Origin: Microvirga alba
GTDB lineage: Bacteria; Pseudomonadota; Alphaproteobacteria; Rhizobiales; Beijerinckiaceae
NCBI RefSeq assembly: GCF_015694465.1
Contig: NZ_JADQDO010000007.1
Location: forward strand, 156,241-220,240
Length of the DNA stretch: 64,000 nucleotides
Direction: 5' to 3'
The position numbers and the translations under genes are program-made. The notes under the pieces were generated by a model, which was not told where the DNA came from, did no database searches, and saw nothing but the letters and a program-made list of their open reading frames with translations. Below, piece after piece: positions 26,402 through 35,323 of this stretch (its first letter is position 1; each line of letters begins with the position of its first letter).

Positions 26402-27043
26402 ATGGACCTCTCGCTCCTCCTTTCGGCGGGCATCGCCGGTTTCGTCTATGGCATCACGCCAGGCCCCGGGGTGCTTGCGGTCCTTGGAATCGGCGCGGAT
26501 CGCGGTCGGCGCGCGGGCGCGGCTTTCCTGATCGGGCATTTGGCGGGCGACGTCCTGTGGTCTGCTCTCGCGCTGGTCGCCATTATCGGCGTCACCACCA
26601 TCGGCTCCTTCGTTTTCGATCTTCTGGGAGCGGTCAGCGGCCTTTATCTGTTCTGGCTGGGTTGGAGAGCGATTCGCGTCAAGAGAAACGCCGATGGCCG
26701 AATCGACATTCCGGTCCGCCGACCGCTGCTGCACGGCCTGACCTTCGGCATGACAAACCCCAAGGCCTATCCGGTCGCGGTCGCCACGCTGACGGCGCTC
26801 CTTTCCGCCAAGGCGAGCGCGCTGACCTGGAGCATGTTGCCCGCGCTGCTCGTCGCGAGCTGTCTCGGCGGAATCGTCGCTTATGCGATTCTCGTCGCTA
26901 TCATCGGCGCGAGCGCCGTGCGTAAGACCTATCGGCGCTACGAGATCGCGATCACGCGGGTGTCGGGCCTCATGTTCATCGGCTTCGCCCTGAACGCCCT
27001 GATCCATTCCGTGCCGGGGCTGTTCATGCCGAAGCGGGCTTAA
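26402..27043 (+). CDS. LysE/RhtB family exporter
   Basis: A 213-residue membrane protein with about six hydrophobic segments. The N-terminal AGFVYGITPGPGVLAVLGIG with its PGP turn and the loop FGMTNPKAYPVAVATL are hallmark LysE/RhtB features. These proteins export amino acids or related metabolites. The ATG at 26402 starts the conserved first helix. Its stop overlaps the convergent ctaA stop by 4 bp. Confidence 0.85.
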   Translation: MDLSLLLSAGIAGFVYGITPGPGVLAVLGIGADRGRRAGAAFLIGHLAGDVLWSALALVAIIGVTTIGSFVFDLLGAVSGLYLFWLGWRAIRVKRNADGRIDIPVRRPLLHGLTFGMTNPKAYPVAVATLTALLSAKASALTWSMLPALLVASCLGGIVAYAILVAIIGASAVRKTYRRYEIAITRVSGLMFIGFALNALIHSVPGLFMPKRA

Positions 27044-28134
27044 GCGGCCTTTGTCAGCCCACTCACGCGCGCATGCGCCACCGCCATGCCCAGCACGGCC
27101 ATGGCGAAGACCTGATGCGCCAGCCCGGCCCAAAGGGGCACGACGAACAGCAGCGTGACGATGCCAAGAGCCATTTGCGCGAGGGTCAGGCCGGCGAGCG
27201 CCGTGGAGCGCCGAGAAGCCTTCGACGCGGGCGCTTGGCGGCGTAACGACCACGCATGCCAGAGGGCGAAGGCGACGATGGCGTAAGCTACCATGCGGTG
27301 GTTGAACTGGACGAGGACGACATTGTCGACGAAGTTCTCGATCCACGGCTTGACCACGAACAGCGCCGAACCTGGCGGGACGAATGCGCCGTCCATCAGC
27401 GGCCAGGTATTGTAAGTGAGCCCGGCCTTCGATCCGGCGACGAGACCGCCAAGCGCGATCTGAAGAAGGACGAGGCCGACCAGGAAGCGTGGCGCGAACC
27501 GACCGATATTCCCCTCGTTCGGGATCTCCTCTGGGTCTTTCAACCCGGCGGCCACCCAGACGAGGCAGGCCAGAATCACGCTTGCGACGGTCAGGTGCAG
27601 AGCGAGCTTGATCGGAGCAACGGCGGTCATGCCGGGTTCCAGACCCGAGGCCACCATGATCCAGCCGATGGCCCCCTGCAGGCCGCCGAGCGCGCCGATG
27701 GCGACAAGCGTCAGGACCAATTTGCCTTTGATGGCGCCGCGTGCCCAAAACCAGAGCAGAGGCAAGAAGAAAACGAAGCCGATGAGACGGCCGAGCTGCC
27801 GGTGCCCCCATTCCCAGGCATAGATGAACTTGAACTCGGACAGGCTCATGCCCTTGTTCATGAGTTCATATTGCGGAATTTGGCGATACTTCTCGAACTC
27901 GGCCAGCCAAGCCTGTTCGGTCAACGGTGGGATCGCCCCCGTGACCGGCTTCCACTCGGTGATGGACAGGCCGGAGCCGGTGAGACGCGTCGCTCCGCCG
28001 ACGGCGATCATGGCGACGACCAAGGCCGCCAGGATGTAAAGCCAGGTGCGGACGGCTCTCAAGGACCGGGTCTTGGGATGGCCTGCCAGAGGCGCGCTTT
28101 CGGCTAGGGCTGCGACAGCCATGCTCACTCTCAT
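27040..28134 (-). CDS. ctaA: heme A synthase (COX15/CtaA)
   Basis: A 364-residue protein with eight predicted membrane helices. Visible blocks are VGGATRLTGSGLSITEWKPVTG, YAWEWGHRQLGRLIGFVFFL, VASGLEPGM, ALHLTVASVILACLVW and NFVDNVVLVQFNHRMVAYAI, which include the heme-ligating histidines. It oxidises the heme O methyl group to give heme A for cytochrome oxidase. An alternative start, ATG 28122, has a better ribosome binding site (GAGAGTGAG). No cox genes are adjacent. Confidence 0.93.
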   Translation of the reverse strand: MRVSMAVAALAESAPLAGHPKTRSLRAVRTWLYILAALVVAMIAVGGATRLTGSGLSITEWKPVTGAIPPLTEQAWLAEFEKYRQIPQYELMNKGMSLSEFKFIYAWEWGHRQLGRLIGFVFFLPLLWFWARGAIKGKLVLTLVAIGALGGLQGAIGWIMVASGLEPGMTAVAPIKLALHLTVASVILACLVWVAAGLKDPEEIPNEGNIGRFAPRFLVGLVLLQIALGGLVAGSKAGLTYNTWPLMDGAFVPPGSALFVVKPWIENFVDNVVLVQFNHRMVAYAIVAFALWHAWSLRRQAPASKASRRSTALAGLTLAQMALGIVTLLFVVPLWAGLAHQVFAMAVLGMAVAHARVSGLTKAA

Positions 28135-28266
28135 CGTCGATTAGGGCTTGAACGCCGGATGCGGCTTGTCACATAGAGGCAGCACCTGCGCGAGGCAATC
28201 AATGCCGGTGACGCACCTTCACGGTGGGCATCTTTCACGGCGCGACAGCAGAAGAGGATATTCGAA

Positions 28267-28476
28267 ATGCGCATGCGCACTCGTAAGCTGATCGGGACGG
28301 TGGTGATGCTGGCCTTTATCGGGTTCTACGTGCTCTTCGCCATGGTCGTCGCCGAAGGCCGCATCACGGACGCGCCGAAGCCGGTGCAGACCGTGGGCTA
28401 CATCCTCCTCGGCCTCGCCTGGGTAATCCCGCTGCTGCCGTTGATTCGATGGATGGCAAAGCCCGACAAGGCTTGA
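28267..28476 (+). CDS. DUF2842 family membrane protein
   Basis: A 69-residue protein with two membrane helices (LIGTVVMLAFIGFYVLFAMV and VGYILLGLAWVIPLLPLIRW). The N-terminal MRMRTRKLIGT and the C-terminal WM..P pattern match DUF2842, a small alphaproteobacterial family of unknown function. It is divergent from ctaA, a frequent neighbourhood for cytochrome oxidase assembly genes. Confidence 0.8.
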   Translation: MRMRTRKLIGTVVMLAFIGFYVLFAMVVAEGRITDAPKPVQTVGYILLGLAWVIPLLPLIRWMAKPDKA

Positions 28477-28504
28477 GCGTCGGCTGCCCCTCGCCACCTA
28501 AAGA

Positions 28505-28529
28505 AAAGGCCCGCTTGGAGCGGGCCTTT
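28505..28529. terminator. bidirectional terminator after DUF2842 gene
   Basis: AAAGGCCCGC/GCGGGCCTTT stem with a 5-nt loop and TCTTC after it, between two convergent genes. Confidence 0.8.
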
Positions 28530-28540
28530 CTTCTATCAAA

Positions 28541-28906
28541 CTAGCGGCAAACCCTGCGGCGGCGCTGTTCCCAGCCCCAGCCGGGAACCCACTCGCTGTA
28601 ACGCTCGGTCACGCAGCGCTCGACGTAAACCGGCGGCGGCGGCGGCGCGTAATAGACGGGCTCGGATTCGACATAGATCGGCTGGCGCGGCGGCGGAGGC
28701 GCGACATAAACGGGAGCAGGCGCGGCATAGACCGGGCTCTGCGACGCGGCGATGGCGCCACCGACCGCGAGGCCTCCCAGAACACCGATAGCCGCCGCCG
28801 CCCCCGGCGACAGGCGATCTCCCGCCGCGGCGGGCGTCACCGCGGACAGGCCGGTCACAAGAGCCAGAGCGGCCACCGTGCCAGAAACGAATTGGATGAT
28901 CTTCAT
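28541..28906 (-). CDS. secreted proline/tyrosine-rich small protein
   Basis: From ATG 28906 the protein has 121 residues: a signal peptide (VSGTVAALALVTGLSAVTPAAA), a Gly-rich hydrophobic segment (GAAAAIGVLGGLAVGGAIAA, glycine-zipper-like) and a tail with Pro/Tyr/Val repeats (PVYVAPPPPRQPIYVESEP). It ends with a Cys-containing basic segment. It is probably an envelope protein. The open frame continues upstream but that part lacks protein character. Confidence 0.7.
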   Translation of the reverse strand: MKIIQFVSGTVAALALVTGLSAVTPAAAGDRLSPGAAAAIGVLGGLAVGGAIAASQSPVYAAPAPVYVAPPPPRQPIYVESEPVYYAPPPPPVYVERCVTERYSEWVPGWGWEQRRRRVCR

Positions 28907-29082
28907 GATCGTCACCTTATTCCTTGAGAGGTCCTGATTCTCCTCCCCTTCGCAGGAAGGAATAGCGTCCCGAACCTCTCTGGGAGCTGAATGAACCATG
29001 GCAAAGCTATGGCCGCGAGCCGTTTCGTACGCCATGGTCACCGAAACGTAAATAAGATTACATTCCCTTATCGCGGAGCGCC

Positions 29083-30126
29083 TCAATCGGCGGCGGTTCG
29101 CAGCGGCACCGACAACAGCACGCGGATCAAATCCGCCTGCCGATTCGTCTCGGTTTTGCGGAAGAGATTTTTCAGGTGGAACACGACGGTGGTCTGGGCA
29201 ACCTCGAGTTCCTCGGCGATCTGATCCAGGCGCTTCCCATCGATGAGCATGAGAGCGACGCGCGTCTCCGAGGGAGTCAGATTGTAGAGCCGGACCAGGG
29301 TATCACCCGAGACCTTGGTCCGCTGCTCGGTGTCGATCAGGAGCAGCACGACGGCTTCCGGCTTGTCATCCGCAGAGAAGCGTTGGCCCGGAATCAACAC
29401 CAGATAAGGACGACCACCGGACAGGCGCGGATAGGACACGATTTCGTCCAGCACCTCTTCCTCGAAGGCTTTCGCGATTCCTTCATAGAGCTTCGCGTTC
29501 TGCTTCGGCACCGAGCCCTTCAACATGCCTTGGGCAACGCTCAAACCGTCATCCTCCGCAAGAATGCGCTCGGCCTCCTTGTTCGTCAGGCGCACCGCGC
29601 CCTTCTCGTCCACGATGACGACGCCAACGAGAAACCGGTCGAAGGCGAAGGTCGCCTTATAGAGCGCCTCGACGGTGTGTCCGCGCGACGATTTCAGGAT
29701 TTCCTGCCATGCCTCCTCAGCGCGCTGCACCGCACCGGATTGCACGCGCGCCACCTGGTTGAGTCGCGCCGAAATCGAGGCAAGCAGAATTTCGTAGTCG
29801 ATCGGCTTGACGAGATAGTCGTCGGCGCCGGCCTGCTTGCCGACGAGGACATCGTTCCGACCCGCCAGGGCGGTCAGGAAAATGAACGGTACATCAGCGA
29901 GGCTGCCCTGCTCACGCATGGCTTTCAGGACACCGTAACCGCCGAGGCCCGGCATGGTAATGTCACAAAGAACGAGATCCGGCCGATGGCTTTCCAGCAG
30001 CGCGATGGCCTCGGTCCCATTGGATGCCTGAAGCACACGGTAGCCGCCCGCGGCTAATTCCTCCGCAAGGTCGACCCGCAGATCTTCTTCGTCTTCAATG
30101 CATAAAATCGTCTTCTGGGCATTCAT
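29083..30126 (-). CDS. response regulator with receiver and LuxR-type HTH domains
   Basis: A 347-residue protein. The receiver domain (residues 1-120) has the acidic pair in CIEDEED, the phospho-acceptor Asp in LVLCDITMPGLGG and the conserved Lys in DDYLVKPID. A linker domain resembling PAS (about 140-270) follows. The LuxR/GerE-type HTH is LTPSETRVALMLIDGKRLDQ through VAQTTVVFHLKNLFRKT near the C-terminus. It starts 13 bp after the histidine kinase stop and is its obvious partner. The target genes are unknown. Confidence 0.88.
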   Translation of the reverse strand: MNAQKTILCIEDEEDLRVDLAEELAAGGYRVLQASNGTEAIALLESHRPDLVLCDITMPGLGGYGVLKAMREQGSLADVPFIFLTALAGRNDVLVGKQAGADDYLVKPIDYEILLASISARLNQVARVQSGAVQRAEEAWQEILKSSRGHTVEALYKATFAFDRFLVGVVIVDEKGAVRLTNKEAERILAEDDGLSVAQGMLKGSVPKQNAKLYEGIAKAFEEEVLDEIVSYPRLSGGRPYLVLIPGQRFSADDKPEAVVLLLIDTEQRTKVSGDTLVRLYNLTPSETRVALMLIDGKRLDQIAEELEVAQTTVVFHLKNLFRKTETNRQADLIRVLLSVPLRTAAD

Positions 30127-30139
30127 CTTATAAAGCCAA

Positions 30140-32284
30140 TCATGCAGCCTGCTGAGCCTGATCTATGTTCGATACAGGCAAGTCAAAGGTAAACAAAGAC
30201 CCGGCAGCCTCGTAACTTTCCACCTGAATCTCCCCACCGTGCAAGTGCATGATTTTTTGAGCAAAATTCAAGCCTATTCCCGTCCCCGCGATGCCGGTGG
30301 CTGTGCGAGCGCGGTAGAATCGATCAAAGATCTTCGCGAGTTCATCGGCGGGAATGCCGAGGCCCCAATCGCGAACAGAGCAGAACGCGCGAGATCCATC
30401 CATCCACAACTTGACCTCCACAACCGGGGTTTCCCCGGAGTATTTGACCGCGTTCGATAGAAGATTGATGACGACCTGCTCGATGAGAATCGTGTCGCAA
30501 TAGACCTGAATGGGAGTTTCAGGCGCATTGACGCGAATGTCGGCCTGAGGGCTCACCTCCCGCTGCCTGTCACAAATATCCAAAACGAGCCCGGCCAGAT
30601 TGCAGGACGTAGGATTCACTTCAATCCGCCCGGCATCGAGCCTCGCGGCGTTCAGGACGCTGTCGACGAGGCGGGTCAGACGGCTCGTCGCGTTCCGAAT
30701 TCGCTGGACGCGGGTCACGAGTTCCTCTTCCGGCACATTCGGCCCGCGCCGGAGGATTCGCTGCGCGCTGGAATCCAGGATGGCCAAGGGCGTGCGGAAT
30801 TGGTGAGAGACCATTGAAACGAAATTGCGGTAGGCGCTGGTGGTCTCCCGCTCACGATCGAGCGCGTTTTGCAGGGCCTGTGCAGCCTTCTTGTAGCCCG
30901 TAATATCCATCAAGCGCACGAAAACCGTACCGCCATCGGCCTTCGTGACGGAGAGACGGGCCCACACGTCCTTTCGGAGGACAACATCGAGCTCGATCTC
31001 AGTGAAGTCGAGTTCCGGATCCAGAAGCCGGGTATCGGCGCCCTCGCACATCGCGAAGCATCGCATGAAGGTGGCAAGCGTCATTTCCTCCCAGCACCAG
31101 ATAGCAATGGGATCGGCCGCCCAGATCTGTTCATTGGCGAAGAGGAGCTTGCCCGCCGAGTCGAAGGCTGCGAAGCCATCCGGAGCCGTTTCGATGGCGG
31201 CGATCAGGCGGCGTTCGGCCTGACGCAGAGCGGCCGTCCGCTGTTGAACCTTGATCTCCAGATCGAAGTTCTCGCGCTCAGCCTGCTTGCGGGCCCGCCA
31301 TTGTTGGGTGACGTCACGAATGAACGCGATGCCCAGTTTGCGCTCCGCCATATTGAGCGGAAAGCAGTTGATCTCGAGACACCGCTCCTGTCCGATCGCT
31401 GAAGCGCTCTCATCCTCGAAGACGGAGCTTGTTCCCTGGACAGCCAATGCAAGGGATTTGACGATATCCGGCTTGAGGAAAAGCGGATCCAGTTTCTGAA
31501 GTTGCTGACCGACCGCGCTATCCGGCCCCAGCCCCAACAGCCCTTGCATTCCCGGATTCCACAGCAGGCAATTCTGAAAATCGTCGAAGATGACGATGCC
31601 CTGATTGCTGATGTTGTTGATCACCAGATCGGACAGTTCCTGCTCCTGGCGCAGTAAGCGCTGCGCCTGCTGCGCTTCCCGCACGCCCTTAAAGAGGCGC
31701 AGCAGCAGAAAGGACGCACTGATGACGATGCCGATGATGAAAGCCATGCTTTCGAACACAACGCTCAGGTATTTCGAGCGCGTCGAGGCTCCATGCTCGC
31801 GATTGAGAAGCACGACCTTGTTGGCGACGTCCCGCAACATGTAGGCAAGGTCGCGTGCCTGCGCTCTCAGCTGTAGGGCGACCTGCGGCGAGAGGTTCTC
31901 GTCGAAAAGCGGCTCGGCAAGCGTCAACTGGAGATAAGCCTGCTTGAAGCCGCCCATGACGCCGAGGCTCTCGATGAGCTCGCCGTAGGACCCCTCCATG
32001 AGAACGCCAAACCTGCTGATCAGGATGGCGAGCCGGAAGTTCGGCTCCTGCTCCAGACCGGTAAAGGGATCATTCGCAGCCTTCCGCGCCAGGCCTTCGG
32101 CCAATAACTCCGCCTCGAACTGCGTCTGCGTGAGTTGCCAAAGCTTGACATGCGTGTCTTCGCTGCGCAGATCGCTCTCGACGGAAAGCAACCGCACCAC
32201 CGTAAAGACCAGGCAGGCCACCAAGCCGGCAATGGCGAGCAGCGTGACGAGAGCCGTTCTGTAGTTATGCGGACTGCGCTTCAT
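30140..32284 (-). CDS. membrane PAS-domain sensor histidine kinase
   Basis: A 714-residue kinase. A first membrane helix (VTLLAIAGLVACLVFTVVRLL), a helical periplasmic sensor region of about 150 residues and a second helix (MAFIIGIVISASFLLLRLF) are followed by two PAS-like domains. The HisKA block FVSMVSHQFRTPLAILDSSA carries the phospho-His. The ATPase has LLSNAVKYSGE, WGLGIPADELAKIFDRF and GTGIGLNFAQKIM. It is the middle gene of a three-gene operon with a periplasmic protein upstream and a response regulator downstream; no ligand can be inferred. Confidence 0.9.
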   Translation of the reverse strand: MKRSPHNYRTALVTLLAIAGLVACLVFTVVRLLSVESDLRSEDTHVKLWQLTQTQFEAELLAEGLARKAANDPFTGLEQEPNFRLAILISRFGVLMEGSYGELIESLGVMGGFKQAYLQLTLAEPLFDENLSPQVALQLRAQARDLAYMLRDVANKVVLLNREHGASTRSKYLSVVFESMAFIIGIVISASFLLLRLFKGVREAQQAQRLLRQEQELSDLVINNISNQGIVIFDDFQNCLLWNPGMQGLLGLGPDSAVGQQLQKLDPLFLKPDIVKSLALAVQGTSSVFEDESASAIGQERCLEINCFPLNMAERKLGIAFIRDVTQQWRARKQAERENFDLEIKVQQRTAALRQAERRLIAAIETAPDGFAAFDSAGKLLFANEQIWAADPIAIWCWEEMTLATFMRCFAMCEGADTRLLDPELDFTEIELDVVLRKDVWARLSVTKADGGTVFVRLMDITGYKKAAQALQNALDRERETTSAYRNFVSMVSHQFRTPLAILDSSAQRILRRGPNVPEEELVTRVQRIRNATSRLTRLVDSVLNAARLDAGRIEVNPTSCNLAGLVLDICDRQREVSPQADIRVNAPETPIQVYCDTILIEQVVINLLSNAVKYSGETPVVEVKLWMDGSRAFCSVRDWGLGIPADELAKIFDRFYRARTATGIAGTGIGLNFAQKIMHLHGGEIQVESYEAAGSLFTFDLPVSNIDQAQQAA

Positions 32285-32286
32285 CG

Positions 32287-32793
32287 CTACTCAACATGCA
32301 AACGATTTAGTTGCCACACCCAGCGTGAATCGAACCTGACATCTTTCAGGATCGAATGAGCGTCACGCGGATAAACAACCCAGAGAGGCCCCTTGTCCCG
32401 GAGCTTCAAGGGCTGCCCCTCGAGGCGCAGCGCAAGCAAGAGTTCATATTGCAGATCCTCGAAGGGAATGTCGGCCTGGTAGTCGTTCAGCGCGCTCGCC
32501 TTCATCGTCATACCCCTCGCGCCGATGCGATCCAGCACAGCCCGGAGAGACACCCCCTCGAAGAGCTGAGGTTTCTCCGAAAGCTCCGAACTCGTTGTCA
32601 GGGACAGAATGCCGAACGACTCAAGCATGGCTCGGTCGAAGCGGGCCTGCCCCGGCGCGTTCGTCTGCTGGATGTTTCCGGTGATTGTGAGGATCACGGG
32701 ACCGGTCGGAGCCGGCAACGGCTCGGATGCGAGGGAGGTGTTTCCCCATCCAACCAGGGCGATCAGAGAGAGAAACAACGCGGCGCGTACCAT
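32287..32793 (-). CDS. periplasmic molybdopterin-oxidoreductase-domain-like protein
   Basis: About 168 residues from ATG 32793. A signal peptide (ALFLSLIALVGWGNTSLAS) is followed by a domain with VILTITGNI, FDRAMLESFGI, LFEGVSLRAVLDRIGARG, the YQADIPFEDL block and LWVVYPRDA. The pattern resembles the sulfite-oxidase-type molybdopterin-binding fold used as a small exported domain. The catalytic cysteine is not evident, so it may be a binding rather than redox protein. Its stop is 2 bp from the histidine kinase start, suggesting it senses or presents a signal to it. An earlier ATG at 32814 is possible. Confidence 0.65.
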   Translation of the reverse strand: MVRAALFLSLIALVGWGNTSLASEPLPAPTGPVILTITGNIQQTNAPGQARFDRAMLESFGILSLTTSSELSEKPQLFEGVSLRAVLDRIGARGMTMKASALNDYQADIPFEDLQYELLLALRLEGQPLKLRDKGPLWVVYPRDAHSILKDVRFDSRWVWQLNRLHVE

Positions 32794-32889
32794 GCAGGCC
32801 CCACAAAGAGACATAATAATATTGGTTTTAGTTTGTAAGAATTTTTCAGAGGAAATCCAGCATCTACCGTAGCGATAAATGTTAGGCAT

Positions 32890-33536
32890 GTGCTCCCAGT
32901 CGCTGCGAAAATCCTCGAATCCAAACGTAATTAAGGACGGACGACACCGTACAAACGTTATTATGGTGAATAATTCGTACCAAACTCAGTTTTTATTCAG
33001 CGTTACAATAAAAACAACTATGCGACATAAACTGCCAATAATTCAAATAAACTGACTTGAATACATAACTAAGCGCCGTGGAATAAACGCACGGCGCACA
33101 ATTATTTCCAAGCTCCACTAGAATCACTCTTTTCGTGGCGAGGTTTGGCAGAGGCTCAGGTCTTTTGGCGCACTCGAAAGCGGCCTCAATCCCAGGAAAT
33201 GTGGGACGTCTCTCCGCCGGGTCGAAAAAGGGGGAATCGGCTCCACCGGCCGTCGGAGGTCCCGTGCGGCCTCGCGCGGGATCGCAAGCGACGCGCGCGC
33301 GACGAGGCGTAGTGCTCCGAGTTTTAGCAAACAACGCCAAACTTTAAATTGCAAAACAGCGCTTCATGGGGAGGCTTTTACTAGCGCATGCCTTGTCTTC
33401 ACAGGCCTGTCTCTTGGGTATGCCAGCACACATCATCGCGAGCGATATTTGCTACGCTGCGTTCCGAGGCTATATTGAACCAGTCAAATCCCACGCGGTC
33501 GAGTTCTCAGCCGCCCTTTCAAACGAGGAGTTAGAC
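32890..33536. other. 647-bp intergenic region, AT-rich left half
   Basis: From 32890 to 33120 the DNA is AT-rich (for example TTATTCAGCGTTACAATAAA) and probably holds promoters. From 33120 to 33350 it is GC-rich with short frames on both strands that have no ribosome binding site and no recognisable domain. I see no supported gene here. Confidence 0.45.
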
Positions 33537-33944
33537 ATGCGCACGTTCGTTGCGGCCCTGGTCGCGGTGACCACGGTCGCCTCAGCATTACCTGCCAGCG
33601 CGGACTCTGTCCCGAGCCGCACTCTACCCGACGTGCAGAAGGCCTATCCGTCCGAAAGCTACACGCAGTATTATTACCGTCGCGGTTATTACGCCCGCCC
33701 GTACTACTACCGCCGCGATAACGGTGCGGCGGTCGCCGCTGGCGTTGCGGGCATCGCAGCGGGTGCTCTCATTGCGGGTGCGATCGCCAATCAGGCCGCT
33801 GCCGCTCCGGCCGCGCCCCCGCCCCCCGGCACGGTGAGCCCCTCGGTGGCAGCCTATTGCGCGCGCAAGTACCGCTCCTACGACCCGGCCACGGGCACCT
33901 TCCTGGCTCACAACGGCATGCGCTACGTTTGCACCTATCCGTAA
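33537..33944 (+). CDS. BA14K-like secreted protein
   Basis: A 135-residue protein. ATG 33537 follows GAGGAG (33525-33530). Signal peptide (VAALVAVTTVASALPASA), Tyr/Arg-rich segment (YYRRGYYARPYYYRRD), glycine-zipper segment (VAAGVAGIAAGALIAGAIA) and a C-terminal YCARKYRSYDPATGTFLAHN block typical of the BA14K family. Family members are surface or periplasmic antigens with lectin-like claims; the role is uncertain. Confidence 0.75.
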   Translation: MRTFVAALVAVTTVASALPASADSVPSRTLPDVQKAYPSESYTQYYYRRGYYARPYYYRRDNGAAVAAGVAGIAAGALIAGAIANQAAAAPAAPPPPGTVSPSVAAYCARKYRSYDPATGTFLAHNGMRYVCTYP

Positions 33945-33975
33945 ACCCGCGCGAAGCCACAATTCGCCAAGTACA

Positions 33976-34003
33976 GCCCCGCCGCATCCGCAGCGGGGTT
34001 TTT
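33976..34003 (+). terminator. terminator of BA14K-like gene
   Basis: GC-rich hairpin (CCCCGC.../GCGGGG) followed by TTTTT at 33999-34003, 32 bp past the stop codon. Confidence 0.75.
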
Positions 34004-34099
34004 AATGGGAAGCTGTGAAAGGTAAAAACAACGCGGCCGGCGCATCGATGCTGCGCGTCAGACCCACGATAAAAAGGAAAGACCGACCCGGATCGGTAA

Positions 34100-34177
34100 T
34101 GGTCGGAGCGAGAGGATTTGAACCTCCGACCCCTAGTCCCCCAGACTAGTGCGCTAACCGGGCTGCGCTACGCTCCG
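34100..34177 (-). tRNA. tRNA-Pro (GGG anticodon)
   Basis: Minus-strand cloverleaf: acceptor CGGAGCG/CGCTCCG, anticodon stem CTAGT/ACTAG with loop CTGGGGG (anticodon GGG), T arm TCGGAGGTTCAAATCCTCT, encoded CCA (34102-34100). The prophage genes begin on its 5' side, directly to the right. Confidence 0.95.
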
Positions 34178-34269
34178 ACGCCTCAACGGCTTGGTTCATC
34201 TAGCTTTCGAGTCGCCATTGCGCAACCCCCGAAATTCATTTTGGGAACAGAAAGGAGCCAAGACGCACA

Positions 34270-34303
34270 GTTCGGGACCGAAAGTCCCGAAAAAGTCCCG
34301 AAC
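34270..34303. repeat. nested inverted repeat near prophage left edge
   Basis: GTTCGGGAC (34270-34278) is the exact complement of GTCCCGAAC (34295-34303), and an inner GTCCCGAA (34284-34291) can pair with the same left arm. Two alternative hairpins are possible. It sits in the gene-free stretch 34178-34353 between the tRNA and the first phage gene, so it may be a terminator, an att-associated site or a promoter-proximal structure. Confidence 0.55.
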
Positions 34304-34353
34304 GATGTTCCCGAGTCGTTCATGGCCTCTCCTTCCTCTATTGGAGGCGGACG

Positions 34354-34563
34354 ATGAGCCACCTCTTGCACCCCAGCTTGTTCGTGGCGATAGCCGTCCC
34401 CTTGGTTGTCGGCGCGGTCCTTATCATCGTAGTAATGCTTCAATGGGGGCGGAGGACTGACGCCGCTTTTGACCGGATAGGCAGAAACATGGACGGGATG
34501 AAAAAGCTCCTTGAGGAAGCGAAGGAGATAGCCCGCCCCACCGGAGAGAGGGACGCGAGATGA
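34354..34563 (+). CDS. small membrane protein, phage-edge
   Basis: A 69-residue protein with one N-terminal membrane helix (LFVAIAVPLVVGAVLIIVVML) and a charged cytoplasmic helix (FDRIGRNMDGMKKLLEEAKE). GGAGG at 34343-34347 supports ATG 34354. It runs opposite to the late genes. Function unknown. Confidence 0.6.
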   Translation: MSHLLHPSLFVAIAVPLVVGAVLIIVVMLQWGRRTDAAFDRIGRNMDGMKKLLEEAKEIARPTGERDAR

Positions 34564-34624
34564 GCGAGGATTCGACTCCCGCTTAACCCTATGGCATGTT
34601 CACGCTTCGTTCACGGACAAAGAC

Positions 34625-34882
34625 ATGCCAACAATCGGGGATCTAAAGCGCCAAGGCTATGACGGGCTGCACATTATCTGTGATGGATGCGGCTACATCG
34701 TCATCGTGTGGTGGCAGCTTTTAAAGGCGTCAGACGGGCAAATGCTCTCGACCGTGGCGAGGAAGCTTAAATGCGTCAGGTGCGGCGGGCGAGCCAGAGA
34801 GGTGGCAGCCTGCCGGAGAGGCGAAGGTGCCCCCTCACCTTATGACATGGGGGTTAGTCGGCGGCCTGCGAATGACCGGTAG
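34625..34882 (+). CDS. small zinc-ribbon-like protein
   Basis: An 85-residue protein with two Cys pairs, CDGCG and CVRCGG, spaced like a treble-clef or zinc-ribbon site. The N-terminus (MPTIGDLKRQGYDGLHIICD) resembles small phage and rhizobial proteins of unknown role. The tail overlaps the convergent gene ending at 34854. Function not known. Confidence 0.6.
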   Translation: MPTIGDLKRQGYDGLHIICDGCGYIVIVWWQLLKASDGQMLSTVARKLKCVRCGGRAREVAACRRGEGAPSPYDMGVSRRPANDR

Positions 34883-35078
34883 GCCTCCCAGCTTTGACGC
34901 GCTCCTCAGCTTTTACCCGGAAAGCCTCCGCCATAGAGAGTTGCAGGCGAGCCACCCAAATTTCTGGGAGCTTCATCGCCTTAACCTGACCTCGCTCGTC
35001 CGTGTAGGTCAGAGAGAACCCGCCGTCATGATAGCTGACGAACGGGCGGATGATTGGATCGTATTCTTCGACTGTCAC
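34854..35078 (-). CDS. hypothetical phage protein
   Basis: A 74-residue protein from GTG 35078 (MTVEEYDPIIRPF...). The start overlaps the previous stop as GTGA and lies 7 nt after GGGAG, which decides against the TTG at 35102. It has a beta-rich first half and a helical second half. It is the last gene of the leftward late operon. No family recognised. Confidence 0.6.
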   Translation of the reverse strand: MTVEEYDPIIRPFVSYHDGGFSLTYTDERGQVKAMKLPEIWVARLQLSMAEAFRVKAEERVKAGRPTGHSQAAD

Positions 35079-35323
35079 GGCCCAACTCCCGTCCTGATCC
35101 AATCGTCCGTGATCGGGTCCGCTGGCGCATCAATCCGAACCGGGCCCTCATCCCTTGCCTTCTCCCGAAGGTAGGCTTTCGAGCACGCGGCGTAGTATCG
35201 GCTGACCTGACCGGCCTGCCTCCCAAGGGCTTCAACTGCGTCATAGGCGAGCGCCAGAAGCGCGGCTTCTGCGTCGCCTTTGTTGAGAGCCTTATATTCC
35301 GTCACGATGTCTTCTGGGCTCAT
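35075..35323 (-). CDS. hypothetical phage protein
   Basis: An 82-residue, mostly helical protein (MSPEDIVTEYKALNKGDAEA...). ATG 35323 overlaps the metallophosphoesterase stop as ATGA, so it is translationally coupled to it. The product may be a partner of that enzyme; no family recognised. Confidence 0.6.
   Translation of the reverse strand: MSPEDIVTEYKALNKGDAEAALLALAYDAVEALGRQAGQVSRYYAACSKAYLREKARDEGPVRIDAPADPITDDWIRTGVGP

Noticed and set aside
33124..33354. Short frames in the GC-rich part of the 32890-33536 gap
   Set aside because: No ribosome binding site, no domain and Arg/Pro-rich composition on both strands.
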